Source: Bradyrhizobium sp. AZCC 1610 (GTDB lineage Bacteria; Pseudomonadota; Alphaproteobacteria; Rhizobiales; Xanthobacteraceae). From it: a DNA stretch of 64,000 bases. This document shows positions 43,209-52,961 of this stretch, piece after piece; the first letter of the stretch is position 1, and each line of letters opens with the position of its first letter. A program made the translations under genes and the position numbers. The notes under the pieces are model-generated. The model did no database searches. It was not told the origin of the DNA and saw only the letters and a program-made list of their open reading frames with translations. The stretch lies in assembly GCF_036924515.1 (NCBI RefSeq), contig NZ_JAZHRR010000001.1, positions 1,769,001 to 1,833,000 of the forward strand, in the 5' to 3' direction.

Positions 43209-44915
43209 TCAGGTGCCGGTCTTGCGCGCCGGCTCCGACGAATCCGCGCGCAAGTTGCGGAAGAATTTCTCGACCTCGCGCGACAGCGTCTCGGCCGTGG
43301 CCGTGAGCTCGCTGGATGCGGTGAGAACGGAAGCCGCCGCCGTGCTGGTCGTGCCGATGGCGTCGCTGAGCGAACCGATATTGACGACGAGCGTACCGTT
43401 ACCCTGCGCCGCCAGTTGCGCGTTCTGCGATATCTCGCGGGTCGCCGCATCCTGCTGCTCGATGGCGCCGGCGATGATCGACGTCACGTCGTTGATCTCG
43501 CGCACGGCGTTGCCGATTTCGCGGACCGCGTCCACCGAATTCCTGGTCGACGTCTGGATCATGCTGACATTCTGGCCGATCTCGGCAGTCGCCTTGGCGG
43601 TCTGCTCGGCGAGTGCCTTGACCTCGTGGGCGACTACGGCGAAGCCGCGTCCGGCGTCGCCGGCGCGCGCGGCTTCGATCGTCGCGTTCAACGCCAGAAG
43701 GTTGGTTTGCTCGGCGATCGCCTGGATCAGGGTGAGCACGCCGTCGATGCGTTGCGTCGCGGCCGCGAGCCCCTCGATCTCGGCAACCGATTTCTCGGTG
43801 CGCTGACCTGCCTGCTCGACGGCGCCGGCCGATTGACGGACCTGGCGGCCGATTTCCTCGACGGAAGCGGAAAGCTCTTCGGCGGCGCTGGCGACGGCGG
43901 AGACGTTGCTGGAAGCCTGCTCGGTCGCGCCGGAGGCGGCTACCGCGCGTCCGCTCGCATCCGATGACACGCTGGCAATGGTCTGGGCGGTGCCGCGCAT
44001 CGAGGTCGCATTGTCGGTGACCGCGCGCAGTACGCCGCCGATCGCTTCCCGGAACGCGTCGACCGAGGCTTCGATTTGCCGGGTGCGCGCGTCGCGCGCC
44101 CTGGAATCTTCCAGCACCTGTGAATTGAGGTTGCGGTTGCGCTCCATCGCTTCCTGGAAGATCTTGATCGCGCGGGCCAGGGCGCCAATTTCGTCGGCTC
44201 GGTTGGTGTGGGGGACCTCGACGCCTTCCGCGCCTTCCGCGACGCGCTTGATGGTATCTGTAATGGATGACAGCGGACGCGCCACCGAACGGGCGATGAT
44301 CAACACGCCCATGACCACCACGATCAGCGCGAGCGCGCCCAGGCAGGTCAGGACAAAGGCCATCGTGTGGTTGGTGTCTGTCTGTTGCGCCAGTTTCCGG
44401 CTGCGTTCGGCGTAGACCCGGGAGAGCGCCTCGAGATCCTTGTTCAACGCCGAGCGCACTTCGCGGTTGGCGTCATTGTCGCCCCATTCGCGCCCGGCGG
44501 CGGCGTTGATCTCGACGCCGCGGCGAACCAGTTCCTTGCGGAATTCGACGAATTGTTCGATGCGCTTCTTGAAGGTAGCGAATTGCTGGGCGTCGTCGGC
44601 CTGTACCAGCGCCTGCCAGTTCTTGACGACGTCGAGAATGCGTTCGTTGAACTTCAGCAACCCGTCGCCGAATTTCTTTACGACAGCCGGATCCGTCGAC
44701 ATGTAGACGCCGCGGGATTCCATCACCACCGCATAGACCAGCGAATTGACGCGCTCGACATTGAGCGCCGCGCGGCTTGCGGTTGCGACCGCTTCTGTGA
44801 GTTCGGCGTTCCGGCGGGTGTTGTAGTCGGACAAGGCCGTAATGGCCGCCACGAGCACCGCGAACAGCGCGAAGATCGAATACAATTTGGCTGCGAGCGA
44901 AAACCGGGATGCCAT
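43209..44915 (-). CDS. Methyl-accepting chemotaxis protein (MCP), second
   Basis: A 568-residue receptor with helix 1 at about 9-27 ([20 protein letters not shown]), a helical periplasmic region (about 28-185), helix 2 at about 188-210 ([20 protein letters not shown]), HAMP ([20 protein letters not shown]) and a signalling domain with the highly conserved tip [20 protein letters not shown] at about 395-414. Its sensor part is unlike that of the first MCP, so a different signal is expected. The C-terminus ends [10 protein letters not shown], without a CheR/CheB pentapeptide. It stands alone beside the transposase remnant. Confidence 0.94.
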   Translation of the reverse strand: MASRFSLAAKLYSIFALFAVLVAAITALSDYNTRRNAELTEAVATASRAALNVERVNSLVYAVVMESRGVYMSTDPAVVKKFGDGLLKFNERILDVVKNWQALVQADDAQQFATFKKRIEQFVEFRKELVRRGVEINAAAGREWGDNDANREVRSALNKDLEALSRVYAERSRKLAQQTDTNHTMAFVLTCLGALALIVVVMGVLIIARSVARPLSSITDTIKRVAEGAEGVEVPHTNRADEIGALARAIKIFQEAMERNRNLNSQVLEDSRARDARTRQIEASVDAFREAIGGVLRAVTDNATSMRGTAQTIASVSSDASGRAVAASGATEQASSNVSAVASAAEELSASVEEIGRQVRQSAGAVEQAGQRTEKSVAEIEGLAAATQRIDGVLTLIQAIAEQTNLLALNATIEAARAGDAGRGFAVVAHEVKALAEQTAKATAEIGQNVSMIQTSTRNSVDAVREIGNAVREINDVTSIIAGAIEQQDAATREISQNAQLAAQGNGTLVVNIGSLSDAIGTTSTAAASVLTASSELTATAETLSREVEKFFRNLRADSSEPARKTGT

Positions 44916-45583
44916 GGTGCCACCAAAATGAGCTAGGGATTCTACAATGCGAGCCGTACCGGCGCTCCACAGCGGGGGCGGGACGTACCGTCGGCGATCT
45001 GCAAATTGTGCTGAATTATGATGGACAATGTCTTAACCTACGAGACTGCAAACCCTGCAATCGAAGTAAAATTATATAGTTACTTCAATTGCTTGTAGAT
45101 TTATGACGAATTTCGTAGACGGGAACTTTTGGTATTTCTGCGCGACCGGAGCGGGCTCTGGTATGCCAGCGCAATTGGAGATGGTTGCGATCTCGGCACG
45201 ACGAGATGGGCGCTATTCCTCGCATCCGATGATTTATGCGGCCTGCGCGCCGGGAGAGGCCGCCGTGCCCGGCAACCGTCTGCCAATACGAACGGCATGA
45301 TCGGCTCTCGCTTTTCCGTGACGGCAACGCCGCCAAGCGAATCTGGCCCGCGTGCCAACCTGCCGCAAGCGCGTACGAGCGTACTCGCGAAAGGCGTCCT
45401 GCATTGGCAAGCACGCAGGAAGCGAATCAGGTTAGACAGCGAGCACGGCGACGGAGCTTGGTCGAACGTGTCTTGTCCGGGCGGCAAGCGCGCAATCCTT
45501 AAACCATCGTCTCGAATCATCACGTGACGCCTGTCGCCACAAGGCGCCGCGCTGGTTCGATAATGCGTGAGAACGGGGACTGA
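44916..45583. other. 668-bp stretch without a recognised gene
   Basis: This stretch lies between the start of the second MCP gene and the membrane protein gene at 45584. It has an AT-rich part (about 45000-45110) that contains a large imperfect palindrome (see next entry). Open frames of 65-130 codons exist on both strands from 45085 to 45527, but none resembles a known protein or shows a ribosome site with convincing codon use. It may be decayed DNA. Confidence 0.5.
45057..45092. promoter_or_regulatory. 36-bp imperfect palindrome in AT-rich DNA
   Basis: GCAATCGAAGTAA (45057-45069) and TTACTTCAATTGC (45080-45092) pair in 12 of 13 positions around the spacer AATTATATAG. The centre is much richer in A+T than the surroundings. 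It lies about 145 bp upstream of the second MCP start codon and could be an operator or a recombination or replication-related site. No known consensus is matched. Confidence 0.4.
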
Positions 45584-46183
45584 ATGGCTCAAAGTGCCGC
45601 CTTGCCGGGCAACGTCGATCTCTATCTTCACGTCCGCGTGTTGATCGCCCTGATCCTCGGGCTCAGCGTCACGCGTTTGGTCAGCGGCATCGCGGCATTG
45701 ATCCAGCATCCCGGCCGCTACCCGATCTGGTCTGTTCATCTGGGCTGGGTCGCCTGGGCGCTCCTGAACGTGGTCACGTTCTGGTGGTGGGAGTTTCGTC
45801 TGAGCTTCGTCCACCACTGGACGTTTGTCCTGTATGTCTTCGTCTGCGTTTACGCGTCGATGTACTATTTCTTGAGCGCCCTGCTTTTCCCGCAGGATCT
45901 CGAGGAATATAAGGGTTATCAGGACTACTTTCTTTCCCGCCGCCGCTGGTTCTTTGGCTTTGTGGCCCTGACAGAAGCGCTCGATGTGGTCGACACCTTG
46001 ATAAAGGGCGAAGACTATCTCCGATCGCTGGGACTCGAATATCTGCCGCGGATCGGCATATTCATACTGATGTGCGCGGTGGCCGCGACAACGCGTAATC
46101 CCAGGTTCCATGCGCTGTTCGTGTTCGCCGCGCTCGTTTATGAGACAAGCTTTTTCAGTCGCTATTACGCTATGCTGAACTAG
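45584..46183 (+). CDS. Hypothetical multi-pass membrane protein
   Basis: A 199-residue protein with about five hydrophobic segments: VLIALILGLSVTRLVSGIAAL (19-39), LGWVAWALLNVVTFWWWEF (53-71), WTFVLYVFVCVYASMYYFLS (80-99), ILRIGIF-like segment near 155-170 (IGIFILMCAVAAT) and FHALFVFAALVYETSFF (175-191). It is rich in aromatic residues. No domain is recognised. It precedes eutB by 117 bp on the same strand; co-transcription is possible but not shown. Confidence 0.75.
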   Translation: MAQSAALPGNVDLYLHVRVLIALILGLSVTRLVSGIAALIQHPGRYPIWSVHLGWVAWALLNVVTFWWWEFRLSFVHHWTFVLYVFVCVYASMYYFLSALLFPQDLEEYKGYQDYFLSRRRWFFGFVALTEALDVVDTLIKGEDYLRSLGLEYLPRIGIFILMCAVAATTRNPRFHALFVFAALVYETSFFSRYYAMLN

Positions 46184-46300
46184 CCGGAGGCGGCTGGCCG
46201 GAGCGGCCCGCCGCACTCGAAAAGATCCTCTTACGCGCTGTCGCGCGCGTGATGATAGGATCGCGAGGCAGCGGAGCGGGTAGGGGCGCAGGAAGTCAGC

Positions 46301-47683
46301 ATGGTCTATCGCCAGGTCATCGGCGCCACCTCCTACGTATTCGCCGGTTTGCGCGAACTGCTCGCCAAGGCGACGCCGCCGCGGTCCGGCGATCGTCTTG
46401 CCGGCGTTGCGGCCGAAAGCGCGGAAGCGATGATCGCGGCGCGGATGGCGCTCGCCGACATGCCGCTCAAGCAATTCCTCAACGAGGCCGTGATCCCTTA
46501 TGAGGACGACGAGGTCACCCGGCTGATCCTCGATACCCATGCGGCGCAAGCTTTTGCGCCGATCTCTTCGCTGACCGTCGGCGGCTTCCGCGACTGGCTG
46601 TTGTCCGATGCCGCAACCAGCGGAACGCTCAGCGACGTTTCGCGCGGGATCACGCCGGAAATGGCCGCGGGCGTTTCGAAGCTGATGCGCAACCAGGATC
46701 TGATCCTGGTCGCGAAAAAATGCGTCGTGACGTCGGCGTTTCGCAACACCATCGGCCTGAAGGGGCGGATGAGCGTGCGGCTGCAGCCCAACCATCCCTT
46801 CGACGACGCCAAGGGCATTACCGCCTCGATCCTCGACGGCATCCTGCTTGGATCGGGCGACGCCTGCATCGGCATCAATCCGGCAAGCGACGATCCGGCA
46901 ATCATCGGTGAATTGCTGCGGTTGCTCGACGGCATCATCTCGCGGCTGCAGATACCGACGCAAGCCTGCGTGCTCACGCACGTGACCACGACGCTCGGAT
47001 TGATCGGACAGGGCGCTCCGGTCGATCTGGTGTTCCAGTCGATCGCGGGAACGGAGGCTGCCAACCGCAGCTTTGGCGTCGATCTCGCGCTGTTACGCGA
47101 GGCGCGTGAGGCCGGGCTGTCGCTCCGCCGCGGAACGGTCGGCGACAATGTGATGTACTTCGAGACCGGGCAGGGCTCGGCGCTGTCTGCCAACGCCCAT
47201 CACAATGTCGACCAGCAGACTCTCGAGGCGCGCGCCTATGCGGTGGCGCGCGCGTTCGATCCATTGCTCGTCAACAGCGTCGTCGGCTTCATCGGTCCGG
47301 AATACCTGTATGACGGCAAGGAAATCATCCGCGCCGGCCTGGAGGATCATTTCTGCGGCAAGCTGCTCGGCCTGCCGCTCGGTGTCGACGTCTGCTACAC
47401 CAACCATGCCGAAGCCGATCAGGACGACATGGACAATCTCTTGACGCTGCTGGCCGCCGCCGGCGTCACCTTCATCATGGGGGTGCCGGGCGCCGACGAC
47501 GTCATGCTGAACTATCAGTCGACCTCGTTCCACGACGCGCTGTATATCCGCGATCTCTTCGGCTTGAAGCGGGCGCCAGAATTCGACGATTGGCTGGTTC
47601 GCTCAGGCCTCGCGGACGGCGATTTCCGGCTTGTGGGCAACACGAGTCTGCTGCCCGACTTTGCCGCGCGGCTGATCGCCTGA
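46301..47683 (+). CDS. eutB: Ethanolamine ammonia-lyase large subunit
   Basis: A 460-residue TIM-barrel subunit, close to the usual ~453. Together with EutC and adenosylcobalamin it converts ethanolamine to acetaldehyde and ammonia. Matching blocks are ANEAMIAARMALADMPLKQF-like (SAEAMIAARMALADMPLKQF, about 46-65), NTIGLKGRMSVRLQPNHPFD, SGDACIGINPASDD, THVTTTLGLIGQGAPVDLVFQSIAG and CYTNHAEADQDDMDNLLTLL. CAGGAAG lies upstream of the ATG. The eut locus here has no eutA reactivase or microcompartment genes, so it is the simple cytosolic type. Uniquely, hpnP separates it from eutC. Confidence 0.96.
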   Translation: MVYRQVIGATSYVFAGLRELLAKATPPRSGDRLAGVAAESAEAMIAARMALADMPLKQFLNEAVIPYEDDEVTRLILDTHAAQAFAPISSLTVGGFRDWLLSDAATSGTLSDVSRGITPEMAAGVSKLMRNQDLILVAKKCVVTSAFRNTIGLKGRMSVRLQPNHPFDDAKGITASILDGILLGSGDACIGINPASDDPAIIGELLRLLDGIISRLQIPTQACVLTHVTTTLGLIGQGAPVDLVFQSIAGTEAANRSFGVDLALLREAREAGLSLRRGTVGDNVMYFETGQGSALSANAHHNVDQQTLEARAYAVARAFDPLLVNSVVGFIGPEYLYDGKEIIRAGLEDHFCGKLLGLPLGVDVCYTNHAEADQDDMDNLLTLLAAAGVTFIMGVPGADDVMLNYQSTSFHDALYIRDLFGLKRAPEFDDWLVRSGLADGDFRLVGNTSLLPDFAARLIA

Positions 47684-47725
47684 GCGCCGGGCCCCGAGCC
47701 AGTAGATTTTTCCTGCAACCAATTG

Positions 47726-47759
47726 AACCCACAAGGAGTTAGAACCCACAATGAGTTAG
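47726..47759 (+). repeat. Tandem 17-bp direct repeat upstream of hpnP
   Basis: AACCCACAAGGAGTTAG (47726-47742) is followed at once by AACCCACAATGAGTTAG (47743-47759), differing at one base. The second unit contains ATG AGT TAG, a two-codon open frame 9 bases after the AAGGAG of the first. The repeat lies about 83 bp before the hpnP start, where a promoter or leader is expected. Confidence 0.75.
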
Positions 47760-47841
47760 AGTTGACTGTCACAATGTTGAAGAATTTCTGGCCCAGCTTT
47801 CAATGTCGTGCTTAAATTCATGTCAGGCTTGAGGAATTTTG

Positions 47842-49428
47842 ATGAGAGCTGAAGGCATCGGAACGGTACGGCGTATCCTGTGCGTCTTCCCACGCTATAC
47901 ATCCTCTTTTGGTACATTCGAATACGCCTATCCCCTGACCGCCGGCGTCCAGGCCTTCATGCCACCGCAGGGCCTGTTATTGATCGCGGCCTATCTTCCG
48001 GAGAACTGGCCGGTCCGCTTCATCGACGAGAACATTCGTCCCGCCACCAAGGAAGATTTCGAATGGGCGGAGGCGGTGTTCGTCAGCGGCATGCATATCC
48101 AGCGTCAGCAGATGAACGACATCTGCCGCCGCGCGCATGCCTTCGATCTCGCCGTTGCGATCGGTGGACCGTCGGTGAGCGCGTGCCCGGATTACTATCC
48201 CTCGTTTGACTATCTGCATGTCGGCGAATTGGGCGATGCCACCAACGATCTGATCGCTCGGCTGGCGCGCGATCCATCGCGGCCCGCGCAGCAGGTGGTG
48301 CTGACGACCAATGACCGCATTGCCATGAGCGACTTTCCGATCCCGGCCTACGAGCTGGCGGAGGTGAAGAAATATCTGCTCGGCAGCATCCAGTATTCGA
48401 GCGGTTGCCCCTACCAGTGCGAGTTCTGCGACATCCCCGGCCTCTATGGCCGCAATCCGCGGCTGAAGACGCCGCAGCAGATCGTCGCCGAACTGGACAA
48501 GCTGCGCGAATGCGGCATGACCGACACGGTCTATTTCGTCGACGACAATTTCATCGGCAACCGGAAAGCGGCGCTGGATCTACTGCCGCACCTTGTCGAA
48601 TGGCAGAAGCGAACCGGCTACGTCACGCGGCTCGCCTGCGAGGCGACGCTCAACATCGCCAAGCGCCCCGAGATCCTCGAGAAGATGCGCGAGGCGATGT
48701 TCGTCACCGTATTCTGCGGCATCGAGACGCCCGACCCCGATGCATTGAAGGCGATGCACAAGGACCACAACATGATGGTCCCGATCCAGGAAGGCATTCA
48801 CACCATCAACTCCTATGGCATGGAAGTCGTCTCGGGCATCATCATGGGCCTTGATACCGATAAGCCCGGCACCGCGGATGCGCTGCTCAAATTCGTCGAT
48901 GAATCGCGGATACCGCTGCTCACGATCAATCTGCTGCAGGCGCTGCCGAAGACGCCGTTGTGGGACCGGCTGGAGCGCGAAGGCCGGCTCAATCACGACG
49001 ACAGCCGCGATTCCAACGTCGAGTTCCTGCTGCCCTACGAGCAGGTGGTCGATTCCTGGCGCAGGTGCATGGAAGTCGCCTATCAGCCGGAAAAGCTGTA
49101 CGCGCGCTACCAGTATCAATGCGACTACACCTATGCGCAGCGGATCAAGGTGCCGGTGGCGCCCGAGCAGAAGAACTGGGCCAATATCAAGCGCGCCCTG
49201 ATCATGCTCCGGAACATCTTCTGGCAGGTCGGCGTACTCGGCGACTACAGAAAAGTGTTCTGGAAGTTCGCGCTGGGACGGCTTCGTTGCGGCGATATCG
49301 AGGGACTGATTGGCTCGGCGACGATTGCGCATCACCTGATCGAATTTGCGCGCGCTGCCACCAGTGGCCGGCAGAACGCGTCGAACTATTCGATCCGGCT
49401 GCGCGAGGCCTCGGTCCCTGCCGAGTAA
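47842..49428 (+). CDS. hpnP: Hopanoid C-2 methyltransferase HpnP (cobalamin-dependent radical SAM)
   Basis: A 528-residue protein with an N-terminal B12-binding domain (about 12-150; [39 protein letters not shown]) and a radical SAM barrel whose cluster Cys are C189, C193 and C196 in [15 protein letters not shown]-terminal helical DUF4070 region follows. The opening [20 protein letters not shown], the whole length and the ending [15 protein letters not shown] match HpnP of Rhodopseudomonas palustris as I remember it. HpnP adds the methyl that makes 2-methylhopanoids, the source of 2-methylhopane biomarkers. GAGGA lies six bases before the ATG. It sits between eutB and eutC, with only 5 bases before eutC. 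Confidence 0.94.
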   Translation: MRAEGIGTVRRILCVFPRYTSSFGTFEYAYPLTAGVQAFMPPQGLLLIAAYLPENWPVRFIDENIRPATKEDFEWAEAVFVSGMHIQRQQMNDICRRAHAFDLAVAIGGPSVSACPDYYPSFDYLHVGELGDATNDLIARLARDPSRPAQQVVLTTNDRIAMSDFPIPAYELAEVKKYLLGSIQYSSGCPYQCEFCDIPGLYGRNPRLKTPQQIVAELDKLRECGMTDTVYFVDDNFIGNRKAALDLLPHLVEWQKRTGYVTRLACEATLNIAKRPEILEKMREAMFVTVFCGIETPDPDALKAMHKDHNMMVPIQEGIHTINSYGMEVVSGIIMGLDTDKPGTADALLKFVDESRIPLLTINLLQALPKTPLWDRLEREGRLNHDDSRDSNVEFLLPYEQVVDSWRRCMEVAYQPEKLYARYQYQCDYTYAQRIKVPVAPEQKNWANIKRALIMLRNIFWQVGVLGDYRKVFWKFALGRLRCGDIEGLIGSATIAHHLIEFARAATSGRQNASNYSIRLREASVPAE

Positions 49429-49433
49429 AGCCC

Positions 49434-50207
49434 ATGAAAACGCCGGCGCCGCCGTCCCGCCCGCTCGAAGCCTTGCGGGAACTGACGCCGGCGCGCGTCG
49501 GGCTCGGCCGCTCCGGCGCGAGCATGCCGACCGACGCACTGCTTGCCTTCACACTCGACCACGCGCGTGCGCGCGACGCCGTTCACACAGCTTTCGAAGC
49601 GCAGCATCTGGTTGCCGGATTGGCCGGTCTCGGCGTGCCCGTGAGCGAAGTCTGCAGTCAGGCGCGCAACCGCCGCGACTACCTGCGCCGTCCCGATCTC
49701 GGACGCATGCTCGATCCGGATTCACGGCGCGCGCTGGAAAAGCAAAGCGGCAGCGCGCGCGAGATTGTGATCGTGATCGGCGACGGGCTGTCGCCGGCGG
49801 CCGTCAATGTCCACGCCGTCGAACTGGTTCGCCATCTTGCTTCGCGCCTGACGGAGGCAGGGATCCGCTTCGGCCATGTCGTGGTCGCGTCGGGCGCGCG
49901 GGTGGCGCTGGGCGACGAGATCGGCGCCGTGCTCGGCGCGCGGATGGTCGTGATGCTGATCGGCGAGCGGCCCGGCCTGTCGGCGCCCGACAGCCTCGGC
50001 GCGTATCTCACCTTTGCACCGCGCGTTGGCCTCACCGATGAGAAGCGCAATTGCGTGTCCAACATCCACGGTGCGGGGCTGAGCTACGATGAGGCCGCCT
50101 TCAAGATCGCATGGCTGGTGCGTGAAGGCATCGCGCGCCAGATCACCGGCGTGGCGCTGAAGGACGAAAGCGGAACCGCGCTCATCGCTGCCAAGCCGAT
50201 CGATTGA
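49434..50207 (+). CDS. eutC: Ethanolamine ammonia-lyase small subunit
   Basis: A 257-residue subunit that forms the corrinoid-binding part of the enzyme with Eut[21 protein letters not shown] (18-37), [33 protein letters not shown] and [24 protein letters not shown] are diagnostic. It is shorter than the E. coli subunit (about 295), lacking part of the N-terminal extension. The frame is open well upstream inside hpnP, but ATG at 49434 starts a sequence that matches EutC. It follows the hpnP stop by 5 bases, so hpnP and eutC must share a transcript. Confidence 0.95.
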   Translation: MKTPAPPSRPLEALRELTPARVGLGRSGASMPTDALLAFTLDHARARDAVHTAFEAQHLVAGLAGLGVPVSEVCSQARNRRDYLRRPDLGRMLDPDSRRALEKQSGSAREIVIVIGDGLSPAAVNVHAVELVRHLASRLTEAGIRFGHVVVASGARVALGDEIGAVLGARMVVMLIGERPGLSAPDSLGAYLTFAPRVGLTDEKRNCVSNIHGAGLSYDEAAFKIAWLVREGIARQITGVALKDESGTALIAAKPID

Positions 50208-50573
50208 ACCTGCGATGCGTCACTTCAGGCGCGGTCTCCTCGCGGGAGCCGCTTCCCGAAAAATTGACCGAAACTGGTTGCGCCGCGCCATCGTGACTGG
50301 CGTTGGCGTTACTCGGCGGAACGCCCCAAAGTGGCGCCGACGGGTGTGGCAAATCAGAGACTTAACGCGCATTTTCGTCACCTTCGTGTCGATTTGCCCC
50401 GCCGCGCGCGCTTGCCGGATGGGGTTCGGCCCTGTAAAACGGCGGCGGTTAATTTACCGCGTGATTTCAATGGCTAGCGCCGATCGGATGGGGCTGACAA
50501 AGCCGCATTCGCGCCACCAAACTGCATAAAACCAAGCTGCACAGATTAGGCCGACGTGAGAACTGGACAGGGT
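50208..50573. other. 366-bp intergenic region between eutC and the RND gene
   Basis: Shortly after eutC, GCGG-T-CTCC and GGAG-CCGC (about 50231-50251) can form a short hairpin with a bulged T, followed by CCCGAAAAATTG; this may be the eutC terminator. GCGGT-TAATTT-ACCGC at 50445-50460 is a second small inverted repeat in AT-rich DNA about 115 bp before the RND gene. A 104-codon open frame from 50215 has no recognisable protein features. Nothing else is seen. Confidence 0.45.
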
Positions 50574-52949
50574 ATGCTCGACAAGAACTCCGAAAGTCAC
50601 GTCCACGTCGAAGCCATCGAGGAGCCGCCGCCGGGCAAGAGCATCGCCTTCGGGCTCGAGCGCATGGGCCTGATCGCGGTCAAGGCGCCGATCGTGTCGA
50701 TGATCATTCTCGCCGCGCTGATCGTGGCTGCGCTCTTCGGCATCGAGCGGATCAAGATCGACGACTCGCTGAGCCAGCTGTTCCGGTCCGATTCCAAGGA
50801 CTACAAGCAATACGAGGCTGTGACCAAGCGCTTCCCGGCGACCGAATTCGACGTGCTGGTCGTGGTTGAGGGCAAGACGCTGCTGGCCCGCGAGAACCTC
50901 GAAAAGATCCGCGACATGGTCACCGACCTGCAACTGGTCGAGGGCGTGCGTGGTCTGGTGTCGCTGTTTTCGGCGCGTCAGGCGCCGGAGCCTGGCAAGC
51001 TGCCGGCCGCGCTGTTCCCGCCCGAACTGCCGCAAGGCGCCGCCTACGAGAAGTTCGCCGAGACCGTCAAATCCAACGAGATCATTCGCGGCAAGCTGTT
51101 GTCGGAGGACGGCACGCTGGCGCTGATCGTATTGTCGCTGGAACCGAAGGTCGTTTCCTCCAACGATCTCGGCAAGGTAGTCGGCGAAATGCGGAAGATC
51201 ATGGCCGACGATTTGTCGGGCAGCGGTCTCAACGCCCAGCTCTCCGGCGTTCCCGTGATGCAGCTCGAGATCCGCAACGCAGTCAAGCGCGACGGGCTGA
51301 CCTACAACATCCTCGGCATTCTGGCCGGCTGTATCATCGCGATCATCTTCTTCCGCAAGATATCGTTCATGGTGGTTGCGGCGTTTCCGCCGATCATTGC
51401 GATCCTGCTCGCGCTCGGCAGCCTCGGCTGGGCCGGCTTCAATCTCAACATGTTCCTGAACGTGATGACGCCGCTCATCATGGTGATCAGCTTCTCGGAC
51501 TCGATGCAGCTGACTTTCGCCGCGCGCGACCGCCTGATCGCGGGCCAGGACAAATTAACCGCGTTCACCAACGCCGTGCTGGTGGTGGGCCCGGCCTGCG
51601 TGCTGACCCACGGCACCGCCGGCATCTCGTTCATCGCCCTGCAGTTCTCCGATTCCGAATTGATCCGAAAGTTCGGCGAGGCCGGCCTTGCCGCCACCAT
51701 CATCGCGCTCGTTGCGGTGCTCTCGCTGGTACCGGTGTTCGGCGTGCTGTTCGTCCGCAACGAGAAGATCTTCGCGGTCAAATTCCAGAGCGCGGATGCC
51801 GGCGTGCAGGCGCTGCGCAATTTCTGCTACTGGATCGCGGTGCGCATGGTCAGCCGCCCCGGGCTGTTCAGCCTGCTCGCGTTGCTGCTCGTCGCCGGCC
51901 TCGGCTTCATCTACGCCACGCTGGAGCCGCGCTATCGGCTCGCCGACCAGGTGCCGGACAAGCGGCAGGCCGTGGCGGCATCGAGCCGCCTTGACGCCAA
52001 GCTCACCGGCGCCAATCCGATCGACGTGCTGATCGAATTCCCCAAGGGCGCCTCGCTCTACGCGCCGGATACGTTGAAGGCGATCGCCGACGTTCATTCG
52101 ATGGTGGAGAAATCGGCCGGCGTCGGCAACGTCTGGTCGCTCGAAACCCTGCGCCGCTGGCTCGCCGAGAAAGCCGGCAGCAGCGACGTTGCGACGCTGA
52201 AGGAATATGTCAGCGTGATCCCTGAGCATCTGGTCCGCCGTTTCATCTCGGCCGATCAGGATGCGGTGGTGGTCTCGGGCCGCGTTCCCGATCTCGATTC
52301 AAGCGAAATCCTTCCCGTCGTCGACAAGCTCGACAAGGCGCTCGACAAGGTGCGATCAGAGCATCCCGGCTTCGAAGTCGCGGTCACCGGCCTGTCGGCG
52401 ATCGCCGCGCGCAACAGCGCCAACATGATCGAGAAACTCAATCACGGCCTGACCATCGAATTCCTCATAGTTGCGATCTTCATCGGATTGGCATTCCGAT
52501 CGGTCGTGGTGATGTTCTCCTGCATTCTGCCCGGCATTTTCCCTGTCGTGGCATCGGGTACGGTGCTGTGGATAATGGGCGAGGGGCTGCAGTTCGCCAG
52601 CGTGGTCGCGCTGACGGTGTCGTTCGGCTTAGGCCTGAGCGCCACTATCCACTTCCTCAACCGGTTGCGGCTGGAGAGCAAGCCCGGCATCGGCTCGGCG
52701 CTGGCGGTCGAGCGCGCCACCGTGCTGGTCGGTCCGGCGCTGATCCTGACCACGGTGGTGCTGGCCTGCGGTCTCGGCGTCACCGTGTTCTCCGACCTGC
52801 CGTCGCTGCGGCTGTTCGGCTGGCTCAGCGCGTTCTCGATGATCGCAGCCCTGGTCGCGGATCTCTTCATCCTGCGGCCGACCTCGATGTTCCTGATCAA
52901 CCTGTCGGAAAAGATTCGCGGCGTCAGCCACACCAAGCCCGCGGAATAA
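50574..52949 (+). CDS. MMPL/RND-family transporter
   Basis: A 791-residue inner-membrane exporter with the RND layout: one helix at about 41-61 (VSMIILAALIVAALFGIERI), a first large periplasmic loop (about 62-245), five helices (for example GILAGCIIAIIFF, MVVAAFPPIIAILLALG), a second helix-loop-helix set from about 425, and a final helical bundle with FLIVAIFIGLAFRSVVVMFS and VVALTVSFGLGLSATIHFLN. The DSMQ after VISFS lies where the proton-relay Asp of MMPL proteins is found. It is related to but shorter than HpnN, whose gene starts at 63891. Lying between eutC and the hopanoid operon, lipid export is a reasonable guess. A GTG at 50556 is an alternative start. Confidence 0.88.
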   Translation: MLDKNSESHVHVEAIEEPPPGKSIAFGLERMGLIAVKAPIVSMIILAALIVAALFGIERIKIDDSLSQLFRSDSKDYKQYEAVTKRFPATEFDVLVVVEGKTLLARENLEKIRDMVTDLQLVEGVRGLVSLFSARQAPEPGKLPAALFPPELPQGAAYEKFAETVKSNEIIRGKLLSEDGTLALIVLSLEPKVVSSNDLGKVVGEMRKIMADDLSGSGLNAQLSGVPVMQLEIRNAVKRDGLTYNILGILAGCIIAIIFFRKISFMVVAAFPPIIAILLALGSLGWAGFNLNMFLNVMTPLIMVISFSDSMQLTFAARDRLIAGQDKLTAFTNAVLVVGPACVLTHGTAGISFIALQFSDSELIRKFGEAGLAATIIALVAVLSLVPVFGVLFVRNEKIFAVKFQSADAGVQALRNFCYWIAVRMVSRPGLFSLLALLLVAGLGFIYATLEPRYRLADQVPDKRQAVAASSRLDAKLTGANPIDVLIEFPKGASLYAPDTLKAIADVHSMVEKSAGVGNVWSLETLRRWLAEKAGSSDVATLKEYVSVIPEHLVRRFISADQDAVVVSGRVPDLDSSEILPVVDKLDKALDKVRSEHPGFEVAVTGLSAIAARNSANMIEKLNHGLTIEFLIVAIFIGLAFRSVVVMFSCILPGIFPVVASGTVLWIMGEGLQFASVVALTVSFGLGLSATIHFLNRLRLESKPGIGSALAVERATVLVGPALILTTVVLACGLGVTVFSDLPSLRLFGWLSAFSMIAALVADLFILRPTSMFLINLSEKIRGVSHTKPAE

Positions 52950-52961
52950 CGAGGCCGCTGA

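Noticed and set aside
45101..46981. 626-codon open frame on the - strand
   Set aside because: It runs antisense through eutB and the membrane protein gene and no protein family is recognisable.
47684..47841. EcfG (general stress sigma) promoter before hpnP
   Set aside because: hpnP is known to respond to the general stress system in Rhodopseudomonas, but only a poor match (AGAAC and a GTT 15 bases on) could be found, so no promoter is called.
50215..50529. 104-codon open frame between eutC and the RND gene
   Set aside because: The product is Arg-rich without domain features, and hairpins and AT-rich patches in the same stretch fit non-coding DNA.
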